DNA of 64,000 nt, taken from contig JAOWBW010000439.1 in NCBI GenBank assembly GCA_026119855.1, forward strand, positions 682,001-746,000. The letters run 5' to 3'. Shown one piece after another: positions 44,851 to 55,379 of the stretch (the stretch's first letter is position 1; each line of letters begins with the position of its first letter). The notes beneath the pieces are model-generated. The model ran no database searches and was not told where the DNA came from. It saw nothing but the letters and a program-made list of their open reading frames with translations. The position numbers were made by a program, and so were the translations under genes. Origin of the DNA: Campanula takesimana. Taxonomy: Eukaryota > Streptophyta > Magnoliopsida > Asterales > Campanulaceae.

Positions 44851-45818
44851 TGTAGATACCCCGGCGCGAGCGGGATGCCTCACCATTCTGTTTCATTTGG
44901 TTTTAGTTTGTTTGTTAGAGTCGCCACCTATGTTTTAGAGGAACATAAGAAAAACCTAATAATGTCCTAAGTTTTGTTTATCAAGAACTAGAGATTCGTG
45001 TATTTGAGGTTCGGAGGTTAGGTTACGAAATGAGAAGTACTTAAAACACCCATTTCGCCCTACTAAAGTTGGTATTGCTTGTTCATAGTCTACATGATAA
45101 AATGTATTCTTCCTATACTTTGAAAATGAGTTTTAAGGGGGTTTGAAAGAGATTTGAATGTGGGGAGATAACTCCTTGGCCAAATTCAATGTAATGAAGT
45201 AGCCTTTGGTGTCATGTCCCAAAATGGTTTGGGTTAATTGCATACTTGATGAAAATAAAAGAAGTAGAGATGGAATAGAGAGAAAGAGAATAGTAAAAGA
45301 TAACTAAAGTTTGAATACTTGAAGAACTTCTTTGGGAAATGTATTGAAATGCTTAAAATCCTTTGAGAGAATTTGTGTATAGTTTTCTTGGAGTGATTTT
45401 TTTTGTCTCTTTTTAAATGGTGGAGAAGGGGGGTTTTTATAGGTGAAAAGAAGGTGTTTTTGGTGCCAAAACAGGGTCAACAAGGAGATATTTCCCGGGC
45501 AAAATCATGTAAATTGAGCAAGGGAGGGATTCTTGGAGAGAATCTATAACCGACGCCCAGAAGCGCGCGCCTCCGGCCTTTAGGGTGGAAGGCGCACGCG
45601 TCTGACCTCAAAGGGCAGAGGTGCTCGACTCTGAAAAGGAATTTTTGATAGAATGGACTGGAAAGTTAGAACTGTTATTCAATTTAGCCCTCAGACTTAA
45701 AAGAGCCACTCAGGAACTTAATGGAAGTAACATAAACTAACGAAAAACACTTAAAACAAGTAAAAACGCAAAATCAAATATGCAATCGGGGTGAGTGGTC
45801 CAAGGCGGTATGTCTACC
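44851..45818 (-). repeat. B-like LTR in minus orientation
   Basis: The outer end TGTAGATACCCCGGC and inner end GGTATGTCTAC are the reverse complements of the ends of the element B LTR. Internal parts (AGAGTCGCCACCTATG, CCTAACCTCCGAAC in reverse) also match. It is shorter (968 bp) and clearly diverged, so it is a related but older element. The left flank is GATAC. A matching right duplication is not visible because the interior is truncated. Confidence 0.85.
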
Positions 45819-46331
45819 GAGCCCCTCAGCGGCGTGGATTGCGAAGCAAAACGCGCCGACGAAAGAAAGACATCCGCCAAGGACATCACCAAGGAAAAGT
45901 AAAGACTCGATAAAAGCAGGAATTTAAAATTCCAAAGGATAGAAATGCACTCCCTGTATGAGCGACATTTGTTGATGGCAGAGGTACGATGATATGAGAT
46001 GACCCACCGTGGCCAAGGTTTAGATTCTGGTTGGCAGACTGAGGCTGGAGCCGTTTAGCGGAATTGTTATGCCCATTTAGAGTCTGGTGGCGGACTAAAG
46101 CTGAATCCGGTTAGCGAATTCCGTCATGCTGACTTAGAGTCCGGTTGGCAGACTTGAGTTGAGCTGAATCCGTTTTGTGGAACCATCACTTGCTCATTTA
46201 ACGTCCGATTAACGGACCTAAGCGGAGTCCAGTGTGTCGTACCCGTTATGCTCGTTTAGAGTCCATTGAGCAGACTGGCTGAATTCGTTTGGCGAACTGC
46301 CGAATTCATTTTGGGCAGAATCTGTCTCATG
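45819..46331 (-). mobile_element. Interior fragment of the B-like element
   Basis: Bases 45819-45985 are the reverse complement of the sequence just before the element B 3' LTR (14045-14192), including the polypurine-like GAGGGGCTC. Then comes a degenerate repeat array (46018-46320). The fragment ends where Copia C begins. Confidence 0.8.
46018..46320. repeat. Degenerate 70-80 bp repeat array
   Basis: Phrases like TTTAGAGTCYGGTTGGCAGA and TGAATCCGTTTNGCGGAA recur four to five times with drift. Confidence 0.8.
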
Positions 46332-48415
46332 TACAGTTTATTTGTTGAATAGGTGTCCAACAAGAAGTGTTAAAGATGTTAATCCTGAAGAAGCGTGGAG
46401 CGGTTTCAAGCCAAGTATGAAGCATCTCAGGGTATTTGGTTGTATTGCATATACCCATGTTCCAGCCGAGAGAAGTAGAAAGCTTGATGATAGAGGAGAG
46501 AAGACCATATTTGTGGGTTATAAGGCTGGTGGATACAAGTTGTTCAATCCGGTTACAAAGAAGGTGATTGTTAGTAGAGATGTTTTATTTGCCGAGGAAG
46601 AAGCTTGGAATTGGGAAGTCGATGCTCAAAATGATTCTCGACATACTTCTATTTCTATTTTTGAAGATGAAATCCCAAATACAGTTGTTGAAGAAGAGGT
46701 GGTGGAACCAGTTTCTCCTAATCCAAAAGTGCCCAACACCTCAACCATTTTTGGCTAATGAAAGACCGAGAAGGAATAGGCAGCCTTCTACCCGATTTTA
46801 AGGTTTTAAGGTAACTCGTGATGATGAAGTTAATGATAATGGAGATTTGGTATACTTTGCCTTATTTGAAGATAGTGAGCCAATCAAGTTTGAGGAGGAT
46901 GTCCAAGATCCAAGGTGGATGCAAGCAATGAAAGAGGAAATAAGAGTAATTGAGAAGAACAAAACGCGACAACTTGTTGATATTCCAAAAGGGAAGAAAG
47001 CAATTGCTGTGAAATGGGTTTTCAAGACAAAGATCAAGGCAAATGGTAAGATTGAAAGGCATAAAGCACGGCTTATTGCAAAAGGATACGAGCAAAGGCC
47101 CGGTTATAATTATCAAAAGGTATTTTCTCCTGTTGCGAGAATTGAGACTGTGAGATTGATTATTGCTTTGGCGGCACAAAAGCAATGGAACATTCATCAA
47201 ATGGATGTCAAGTCGGATTTCTTAAGTAGACTTCTTGAAGAGGAAGTATATATGAAGCAGCCACCTGAATTTGTGAAGAAAGAAAGTGGATATAAAGTTT
47301 ACAAGTTGCATAAGGAGCTGTATGGATTAAAGCAAGCACCGAGAGCTTGGAACAAGCGCATTGATTCTTTATTCATTGAGAATGGTTTCGATAAGTGTCC
47401 TCCGAGCATGACTTATATGTGAAGACAAACAGTGTTGGTGATATGCTATTGCTTTGCCTTTATGTTAATGACATGGTGTTTACGGAAAACAATAGTAGAA
47501 TGAATGAAGAAAATTAAGAAATCGATGATGCGTGAGTTCGAGATGAACGATCTTTGATTGATATCATATTTTCTTGGCATTGAAGTTTATCAAAGGAAAG
47601 ATGGAATTTTTGTTTGTCAAAAAAGATATGCTATGGAGTTTTTGAAGAAGTTTCGAATGTTTGATTGAAATCCCGTGAGGAATCCCATGGAAGTTGGCAC
47701 GAAATTGTCCAAAGATGGTGATGATGGGAAAGTTGATTCAACATATTTCTAGCAAATTGTTGGAAGCTTGAGATATCTCACATGTACGAGGCTGGACATT
47801 GCTTATGGAGTTGGTTTGATTAGCAAGTTTATGGAGTTCCCTCGTCAGTCTCATCTTCAAGTTGCAAAGAGGATTTTGTGTTATCTTAAGGGAACCGTTG
47901 ATCATGGTATGCTTTATTCTCATCCAACAATGGTGAAACAGTTGGATATTCGGATAGTGATTGGTGTGGAGATCCCGATGATCGTAAGAGTTCTTTGGGT
48001 TATGTGTTTAATTTTGGTGCAACTGCTTTTTCTTGGTCATCAAAGAAGCAGTCAATCGTGGCACTATATATATGTGAAGCGGAGTATATAGCAGAAGCGT
48101 CAAGTGGATGTCAAGCGAAGTGGTTAAGGAATTTGTTGAAACAGATTCATGTTCGAATTGAAGGTCCAACAATGATTTTTGTGGACAACATTTCTGCGAT
48201 TGATTTGGCAAAGAATCATGTAACGCATAGGAGGAGCAACATATTGATACTCGTTTTCATTTTCTTCGTGATCAAGTTGTGAAGAAAGAGATTTCGTTGG
48301 TGTATTGCAAGTCCGAAGATCAAGTAGCGGACATTCTTACTAAGCCATTGAAATTCGAAGCTTTTGTTAAGCTCAAGCGGATGATGGGTATGACGGCATT
48401 CAAGAATCAAGATTA
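46332..48415 (+). pseudogene. Copia C integrase end, RT and RNase H
   Basis: Integrase C-terminal sequence (TVYLLNRCPTRSV, HLRVFGCIAYTHVP) is followed by reverse transcriptase (KARLIAKGY, HQMDVKSDFL, YGLKQAPRAWN) and RNase H (SWSSKKQSIVALY, then VADILTKPLKFEAF near 48320-48365). Several frameshifts separate 46758, 46847, 47422, 47768 and 47995. The polymerase box reads YVND near 47464 instead of YVDD, so a catalytic aspartate is lost. Confidence 0.88.
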
Positions 48416-48423
48416 AGGGAGGA

Positions 48424-48777
48424 TGTTGAAGTTAATCTTAATTATCCTAGATTATTCTAGAAAGTGATTTTGGTGCATGGTTCATAATACTAAAGGTCAA
48501 GAAGCTAAGAGTCTAAGAGTTATTAGTTTAAATTAAGTACAAGTCATTTCATATTCTAGTTTATGTTCATTGTTTTCTAAGTCTTGTAACCCTATAAATA
48601 GGCAAGTCATTTTAGTCTCAAAGCGTGTCAAGAAAGTGTAAAAAAAAAAATCAGATTTCATATAATAAATGTTCTTCTCCATATTATCCTCTTGCTCTAT
48701 ATTTTCAAAGAAGACTCTTTATACTTAAGTATGATCACGCCTAAGTGAAATTTATCTTATGCCCACTTTATCCAACA
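48424..48777 (+). repeat. Copia C 3' LTR
   Basis: It begins TGTTGAAGTTAATC and ends TTATCCAACA, with a likely TATA box (CCTATAAATAGG, near 48591). The 354-bp repeat has no partner in the window. Confidence 0.82.
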
Positions 48778-51289
48778 CTCTCCACATTTAACCATTGATA
48801 GGTCCACATCAACAATTATTGCTTACTCTTCTGCCGAATAAGCACAGAAACGGAATTACTTTGCTACATCAACGATCTTTAACGAGATCAAGAGGGTAGT
48901 CCAACAAAAGAATGACATAATTACCAATTAAATAAAGATCATTGGTAAACTAATAAAAAAAAGATAACGTTAAAAGATAGAAATTAAAAAAGACTAGAGA
49001 TGATGTAAAAGGGAAACCGTGACACTCTGACAGTGCGGGAAAATGGATACTGCCGTTGCATTGCTTGGGAAAATTGATAGTGTTTTGCATTCTCTAAAGT
49101 AGTCGACTTTTAGAACTGGGGTGACATCTTATTGGGCTAATCTAATCAGTAAATTGTAACCAAAAAGTGGTTTACCTAACTCATATTTGTTTTTTTAAAG
49201 TCCAATGAGCTTATTCATGTATAACTATAACTGGCGTAGAGGTGTCAAATCAGCGCAACCCCCTTAAAGTTTAGTTGAGCACGACCCTTATGATCCGTTC
49301 AAGAAAATTGGTAGTGAGCTCATAGGCCAGTGTCCGGTCGGACCTACATTTTGTCCGTTCAAGTAAGACTATAGCCATCAGCGAATTCTGGTTTGGGTTG
49401 GGAGGGGGGGGGGTTTAAAGGACAAAAATGGGAAAAAGAAGAAAAAGAAATTGTGGGTTGGCCATTTCAAGCTACCTGATCAGTCAGCCGACCAGGTTCG
49501 CAATCCAGGTTGAGCAACTTCCTTGCCACTTGTCAATCTTTTATTGGTTTGATGATTTTTTTTAATCATTTTTAAAATAGAATAAATGTAAATTAGATGA
49601 GTTGGGTTGAGTTGTTGTGGCCTGTTAAGTTTTTTTTAACAAAGAATTTAACGGTGCAAATTGATGAAAAAGCCTATGAAAATGTCATAGTTTTGCACTA
49701 AAAAAGTATTAAAAAAGAAAAACTAGAAAATGAAAAAAAAAAGTAACGTAAATTGCAATGTACTACTATTTTAGTAAGAATATTACTAGGGGCACAAAAA
49801 ATTCACAAAATCTTGCTCACAAAATCTTAGGTGTAATGATTTTATTGATGCTTTTAATTAGAGTGTGGCGGGTCCATTGTCGATGCAACCAATAAAATAT
49901 CGCCACCTCATACTGTGAGCATGATTTTCTGCCCTAGCATTGTTCTTTCAGTAATTAATTCAAAATTCTACTGTGTAAAAAGAAACACTTTAGTAAGCAT
50001 TTAGTGACCAATCAGTAGTAAGTAATGAACATGCAATTGAGGAGCACTAGTTTTGAAGTGCGATTCCGCCACTGGGCAACAATGGAACTCAAGATCCCAG
50101 GTATGATCAAATTTCACAATTCTCCTATTCGCAAATTAAACCTATCTGATTTCTCTTTGAATCATACTAGTTTTATCAAGATTTTCATTCTGAATTTTAC
50201 CTTGTCTGGACTGAAACATTTGGAGGGAACCAACCAACACACAAAATGTAGCGTCACTCTACTTTTTGCCTTGATCCTTCAACCATAAATAAATTGCAAT
50301 TTCTCAATTAAATGTTTAGACTAGGGTTTGGTTAAATTGGCCCATTTATCAGGGATGAGATTCCACCATACCAGATTGCTGTTTGGTTTGGTCTTAATTA
50401 TATCACCTTCAAGTCTATCTTTTTCCTTTTTAGGTCTAACATCAAATTGCCATGTGATTTTCTCTTGTTTTTGCTATGTTAGCAAATTATCGAATCCTTA
50501 CGATTCGTGTTAGCCGACCCCAAGTTATATGTGTGTGTGTGCGCGCGTAAATTGTGGACAATGATGATTGGCTTGTCAATAAAATTTGAAAAGGGCCGCA
50601 GGACTTATATTTTTTCAGTGGACTAGTGACCAGGTTTTGGTAAATGATTGCTCGCATTTATTTCTTTTTGGGTTTTGAAAATCATTTTATTTTGTGACGT
50701 ATAATTTTATGTGTTTGGTGGTAGATAAGTTGGGTTCCAAGTTATTTTAGGGAGGTCGAATTCTGAATAAAGGGCATTTGGAGAATAAGCTTTTGCGTTC
50801 GTTTTGAAGAAGGGAAGGATCGTATAGAATCTACCTTTAGTATTAACAAGCCATCCTGATACTCTAAGTTAAACAACTTGCATACACGATGAAAGGAGTT
50901 TGATTAAATCGTATGGCTATAACGAACAATTGAAACAAACCATAGGGGAAATGCATACGGATATACAATACATATAAGATTTTCTAGTGTTATTTCAATA
51001 ATTGATTAGAATGTGAGAATTCCTGCTGGGATGCGCGACATGGTTATCACACAGACAGTCCTACTGAATTATGAAGCTATATCTATCACGGATCCTATAA
51101 GAGGCCCTTAGCTATTTTATTTCGGTTTCTTGTCATAGTTTCTATCATTTGTTTGTTCAAAATCGACTGTCGGCATGAGTCGTACAGTAATATTTTTTGG
51201 GGAATAATTGTTACCCCCCAAAAAAATATCGATGTACTATCAGTAAGGCTCCTTCTCTGCACAAAAACAAAGAGAAGTAAAAGAACATA
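48778..51289. other. Intergenic stretch without a recognised gene
   Basis: No supported gene was found in about 2.5 kb. A G run (49406-49415) and a GT/GC dinucleotide run (50528-50547) occur. Open frames near 50025 and 50328 have no recognisable domains. Confidence 0.7.
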
Positions 51290-51378
51290 CTCCCTCTGTC
51301 CCATAAAGTAAGTCCTCCTTTTTGCGTTGTTACTACGAATGAACTTTGAGAAATAAGTAAAGCTACTTTTATAATTAA

Positions 51379-51612
51379 GGGTTAATTGCAATTTAGACCC
51401 TGAAGTACCATACCACCCTTCCAAGCGAACCCTGATATGTTTTTTTTGTTAAATCAGGTCTTGATGATTTAAAAACTCGCCAAATAAGGCCTTTTTGACA
51501 GATTTCGTTAGAAAAGTCAGTTATGTAGCATGTGCTTGGCACGTGACAGACGGATTGGGTGACTTTGAATTGATATTAGCTATTAAGGGGTTAAGTGAAA
51601 ATTTTGAAACTT
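51379..51612 (+). repeat. Pack-MULE left terminal inverted repeat
   Basis: It is the reverse complement of 52857-53090 with about 95 percent identity by eye. Identity ends at GAAACTTAA. Confidence 0.92.
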
Positions 51613-51694
51613 AATAAGGATGAAAATTAAAATAATTATTAAAATATTAAATAAAAAAGTTTTAAACTGACCTCTCCCATTTTAAGCCCTCTCC

Positions 51695-51728
<34 letters not shown>

Positions 51729-51740
51729 AATCAAGAAACC

Positions 51741-52331
51741 ATGGCAATCGTTCTACAGTTATTCTTGCTCCTGATTCTCTCCTCCACCATCGCCATCTCC
51801 ACCGCCGCCGTCTCTTCCCCCTCCGTACCTCCTTGTCCTTCTCCCGTCAACAACCCCCACCACTCCTCCGCTCCACCCAACTTCACAGCCGTTCTCTCCT
51901 CCTTAGTCTTCCAACAACTCTCCACCGCCACCGTCTCTCTCCCAAATACCGCCGCCACCACCACCATTTTCGCCCCTACCGACTCCTCCCTCCTCACCTG
52001 CCCTTCCTGCTCCCTCTCTCTCCTCCTTCTAGAACATTCCGTCCCTGGCCTCTATCCTCTCCAACTCCTCCGCAATTTACCCTTCGGTACCAAAATCAAA
52101 ACCCTAGCCTACAACCGCTGCCTCACAATCACATCCACCAGAAACGTCACCGCCACCGCCACCACCACCGCCTTCGTCGGCGGCGTCAAAATCACCCGTC
52201 CCGATCTCTACAACGACGGCCCTCTCATTGTTCACGGAATCCAAGGCTACCTCACTCACCTCTCTCCGAGCTTCTCGACCTCCGCCATCGACGACGCCGC
52301 CATCTTCAGTAGCAGGGGCGGACAAGGATGA
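51741..52331 (+). CDS. Fasciclin-like (FAS1) domain protein, truncated copy within the Pack-MULE
   Basis: The 196-residue protein starts at ATG 51741 in a good plant start context (AACCATGGC). It has a hydrophobic signal peptide (about residues 1-23), a proline-rich stretch, then one FAS1 domain (about 47-175) with the conserved H1-like box TIFAPTDSSL, a middle block (LEHSVPGLYPLQLLRNLPFG) and VHGIQGYL near the end. Fasciclin-like arabinogalactan proteins are secreted cell-wall adhesion proteins. The nearest style is the FLA20/21 type, whose members are usually longer (about 350 residues as I recall), so the C-terminal half is missing: the frame ends shortly after the FAS1 domain in SSRGGQG. 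A CT/CA-rich leader (51690-51728) precedes it. It is much richer in C than its surroundings. Whether it is expressed is unknown. Confidence 0.8.
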   Translation: MAIVLQLFLLLILSSTIAISTAAVSSPSVPPCPSPVNNPHHSSAPPNFTAVLSSLVFQQLSTATVSLPNTAATTTIFAPTDSSLLTCPSCSLSLLLLEHSVPGLYPLQLLRNLPFGTKIKTLAYNRCLTITSTRNVTATATTTAFVGGVKITRPDLYNDGPLIVHGIQGYLTHLSPSFSTSAIDDAAIFSSRGGQG

Positions 52332-52529
52332 GGGTTGATTTTGGGATGAAATTTGGGGGTTAGGTTTGGGATGAAAGAAAGATGGGGGGTTGGGTTTGGG
52401 ATGAACAATTTAAGTGACTATGTTTTATTTAACTAATTATAGCTTAATATTTTTTTTACCAGCCAATAATATCCAATTAAGATTATTTTTTTGAAACGAA
52501 CTGATTTTAAATAATTAAAAAAAATTATA
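52332..52529 (+). other. Pack-MULE sequence after the captured frame
   Basis: GGGATGA-type repeats (GGGTTTGGGATGAA, near 52362 and 52394) and AT-rich DNA are present, with no coding signal. Confidence 0.6.
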
Positions 52530-52785
52530 CCTCTGTCCCTAAATGAGTGTCCAAATTTCATTTTAAGGGACATCTGAAAATCTCAACTCTTTGTACAATT
52601 TGGTGGCAAAGATTCATATATAATCTTGTAATCTCATTTCCAAACATTTAGTTTTGCAAGTATAAAGAGACCAGTGAAAAAAAAATCGAAAAAAAATATT
52701 TAGGGACAAAGTTGTGTTAAAAAAGGACACTCATTTTGGGACAAAGATTTCTTGAAAATGGACACTCATTTAGGGACAGAGGGAG
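52530..52785. mobile_element. MITE inserted in the Pack-MULE
   Basis: Left end CCTCTGTCCCTAAATGAGTG and right end CACTCATTTAGGGACAGAGG followed by GAG form inverted repeats with TA flanks (52528-52529, 52786-52787). The left end is 3 bp short. It is distinct from the outer MITE. Confidence 0.9.
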
Positions 52786-52856
52786 TATTTTTTTGCTAGG
52801 AAAAGAATAAAATTATACATTTCTTTATTGCTTATATATTAATACTTTTTAATCTT

Positions 52857-53090
52857 TTAAGTTTCAAAATTTTCACTTAACCCCTTAATAGCTAATATCA
52901 ATTCAAAGTCACCAATCCGTCAGTCACGTGCGAACACATGCTACATAACTGACTTTTCTAACGAAATCCGTCAAAAAGGTCTTATTTGGCGAGTTTTTAA
53001 ATCATCAAGACCTGATTTGACAAAAAAAACATATCAGGGTTCGCTTGGAAGGGTGGTATGGTACTTCAGGGTCTAAATTGCAATTAACCC
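52857..53090 (-). repeat. Pack-MULE right terminal inverted repeat
   Basis: It is the reverse complement of 51379-51612. The outer end reads GCAATTAACCC. Confidence 0.92.
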
Positions 53091-53263
53091 TTTAATTAAT
53101 CTAATGAAAATTTAATAATTGTTATTGATACACCATTATAAATACTATCAATACCAATTTTTAGATTTCCATTAAGATAACTAAAAGTAACCTAATTTAT
53201 TGCTCAAAATTCATTCACATTAACAATGAAAAAAGAGAGACTAACTTTCCGGGATAGAGGGAG

Positions 53264-55379
53264 TATTTCTTTCTATTGGATACTCTGCTTTAGGGCCCGT
53301 TGTACCATTCATTTTCCTGGAAACTGTGTCAAGCTAAACTCAAATGTATGATACTGGTATTTTTACAATAACACGCACACAGCTAATCTACATTATTTCT
53401 TCTCACTAAAGCTCATTGCCTTTCAGTTCAATAATGTATTCTTTTCTTGCGTTTGTATTACGTTTAGTGGCTCATTTTTATCTTTATCTAATGTCTTTTT
53501 CCTATAATTGAATGCTATTTTTCGACAGCAAATGTGGTTATTTTTATCCGCTGTATTGGCTTTTTGAAGATCTAGGCTGTCCTTTTTGTCAAAGGACATT
53601 TCCCATTTCGTACCAAGGTCTTTATTATTGTAATTTTGTACTGTAAGGCTTTGCTTAGATAGAATTATAGCTCTATAGTTTTTTGTTTTTCAATATTTCA
53701 TCTCCCACCGTCTGATCTGTGACAACAGCGAAGTACCCTGAATATTTTTTCTAAGATTTCATATGAACACGCGTGGACTGAAATTTTGCTATTAGTTCAG
53801 TCCTTAATCTGCAATTATGAAACAATAGCGAAAATTCAGTTCACCGACACTCACAGGAAATCAATGAAAAAATATTCACGATAAACTGATTTTGGGGCCG
53901 ATCTTATTATGTCTGTTTCTTCTGTACGGATCAGATTGAGATCGATATCGATAAATGTTAATGTCCAATGATCAATCAACATTTGAGAAATTAGGAAGTA
54001 GGACCCTCCAAATATTATCTTGAAAGGATAATGCAGTGCAGTGAAGATCCCTTATGAGAACAGAGACTTGATTTTATTTGGTTTCAAAGACTATTATTTC
54101 CGATAGATGTCCTATAACATTCATCCGTGATGGTATATACCAACAAACCATAAGTGAGGCTGCCCCTCGTTCTTAACTTTGGCTACATTTAAGACCGGAA
54201 TAATTAGATTTTATGGTCATTTACCCACCCTTTTTTTTTTTTGGTACCAAAAAAAGAAGGTTATAAGATAATTCTTTGAATGCAGGGTCCTGTAGAGGGG
54301 TAGATTTTCTGCAGCAATGTTCAATATCTGAGGTACCAATTACAGTGAAACATTTAGTACCAATTTTCCAATAATTGAAAGAGACAACCAAATAATAAGT
54401 CTTTCTTATGAATCAAACCTATACAATAGCTCGACATTCACTCCACTCCACAAGACCATTCCTGTGCTTTCTCGTCAACACCTGAAATCGAACCCACCAT
54501 TGCCTTGTGGACCCACTAGGGTATGTTTGGCCCAGGATCTTGGCCCCCTGCAGTAGCAGTCGAGTTTATGTCTGTTGGATTTCTCTTTAAAGGTAAGGGT
54601 AAGATTATCTTTTTGCCTCCGCCCTCCCATCAATAGAGGCCACCCATTTGGAAGAGATTGGATCTGGGTCGTTGATGCAGAAGGACTGCTAGGTAATCCG
54701 ACTGCACCTACCCGAAATTGGTTTGGCCCATATGCAGACTTTCTTGGATCATGGTTATAATTTGTGGCAAAGCATTGGATTAATATTGCCTAAGCAAACA
54801 AATGGCAAACTGTTTTTTTATCTCTAAAGAAGCAAAGATGAGAACTTTGTGGATGTTAAAATTTCCCACTTGAAGAAACTTTTTCTAACCTTGAACATCA
54901 CCACTCTCATCCCTTCAAAACAACTAATATGCCCACCACCACACACTATGCATCCATCTTTCTTTTCCTATTTGCCCCTGATACTTTCAGAAATACCCAG
55001 ATTGACACTCTAATTCTTCTCAAAAGACCATTGTCTCCCTATAGGGTTCTTTCGGTGATATATTGTGAGGGCATAAATGGGTATTTATTCAAAGGATGGT
55101 GATTGTTCGATAAATGCAGGAGGCCAGGGACAGAAATATACTAAAGGGTCATAGCTTGCTTGAAGTATCACTGAATCAATATCAGTTTTCATTACAGAAT
55201 GAGGAAATTGTAAGAATAGAAACAAAAGCTTTAATTGTCTATGACATAGCTCACTGTATGTATGGTGCTTCATTTTCAAACATAATCAGAGCTGTTTGTG
55301 AAATTTTGTGACAACTTTTCTTCCACTTGTTACTATATAATGGAGGGATAGAGATGGTAAAGATTCATCAATCATCGAC
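53264..55379. other. Upstream region of the NPH3-like gene
   Basis: No separate gene is supported. The stretch probably contains the promoter and 5' untranslated region of the gene beginning at 55380. A phrase resembling the end of a plant SINE (GGTAAGGGTAAGATTATC then GGATCTGGGTCGTTGATG, 54591-54680) suggests an old SINE remnant, at low confidence. Confidence 0.55.

Larger units (their letters stand above)
46332..48777 (+). mobile_element. Copia element C, 5'-truncated
   Basis: Coding from the end of integrase through RNase H is followed by a polypurine tract (AAGGGAGGA at 48415-48423) and a 3' LTR (48424-48777). Everything before the end of integrase is missing. Its left end joins the B-like fragment. 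Confidence 0.88.
51379..53090 (+). mobile_element. Pack-MULE carrying a fasciclin-like gene fragment
   Basis: Two inverted repeats of about 234 bp (51379-51612 and 52857-53090) differ at about ten positions. They begin GGGTTAATTGCAATTTAGAC at each end. A 9-bp target duplication matches at eight of nine positions: TATAATTAA (51370-51378) and TTTAATTAA (53091-53099). Long inverted repeats, a GGG start and a 9-bp duplication are hallmarks of Mutator-like elements. Between the repeats lies no transposase but a GC-rich open frame for a fasciclin domain protein, and a MITE. A non-autonomous Mutator-like element carrying part of a host gene is a Pack-MULE. Confidence 0.88.
51290..53263. mobile_element. 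Stowaway-like MITE split by the Pack-MULE
   Basis: The left end CTCCCTCTGTCCCATAAAGT and the right end, complement of TCTATCCCGGAAAGTTAGTC, are inverted repeats with TA flanks (51288-51289, 53264-53265). The left half is 51290-51378 and the right half 53091-53263. The right half is homologous to the MITE hit by element E. Confidence 0.88.

Noticed and set aside
50025..50513. Short open frames in the intergenic region
   Set aside because: No recognisable domain, codon bias or splice context; length is within chance for AT-rich DNA.
51731..52325. Antisense and alternate-frame ORFs over the fasciclin gene
   Set aside because: They are shadows of the C-rich coding frame; only the plus-strand frame at 51741 has a signal peptide and FAS1 motifs.
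51375..53094. A TTA target duplication suggesting a PIF/Harbinger element
   Set aside because: TTA does flank the repeats if they start at 51378, but a 9-bp duplication with 8 of 9 matches and a GGG start fits a Mutator-like element better, as do the long inverted repeats.
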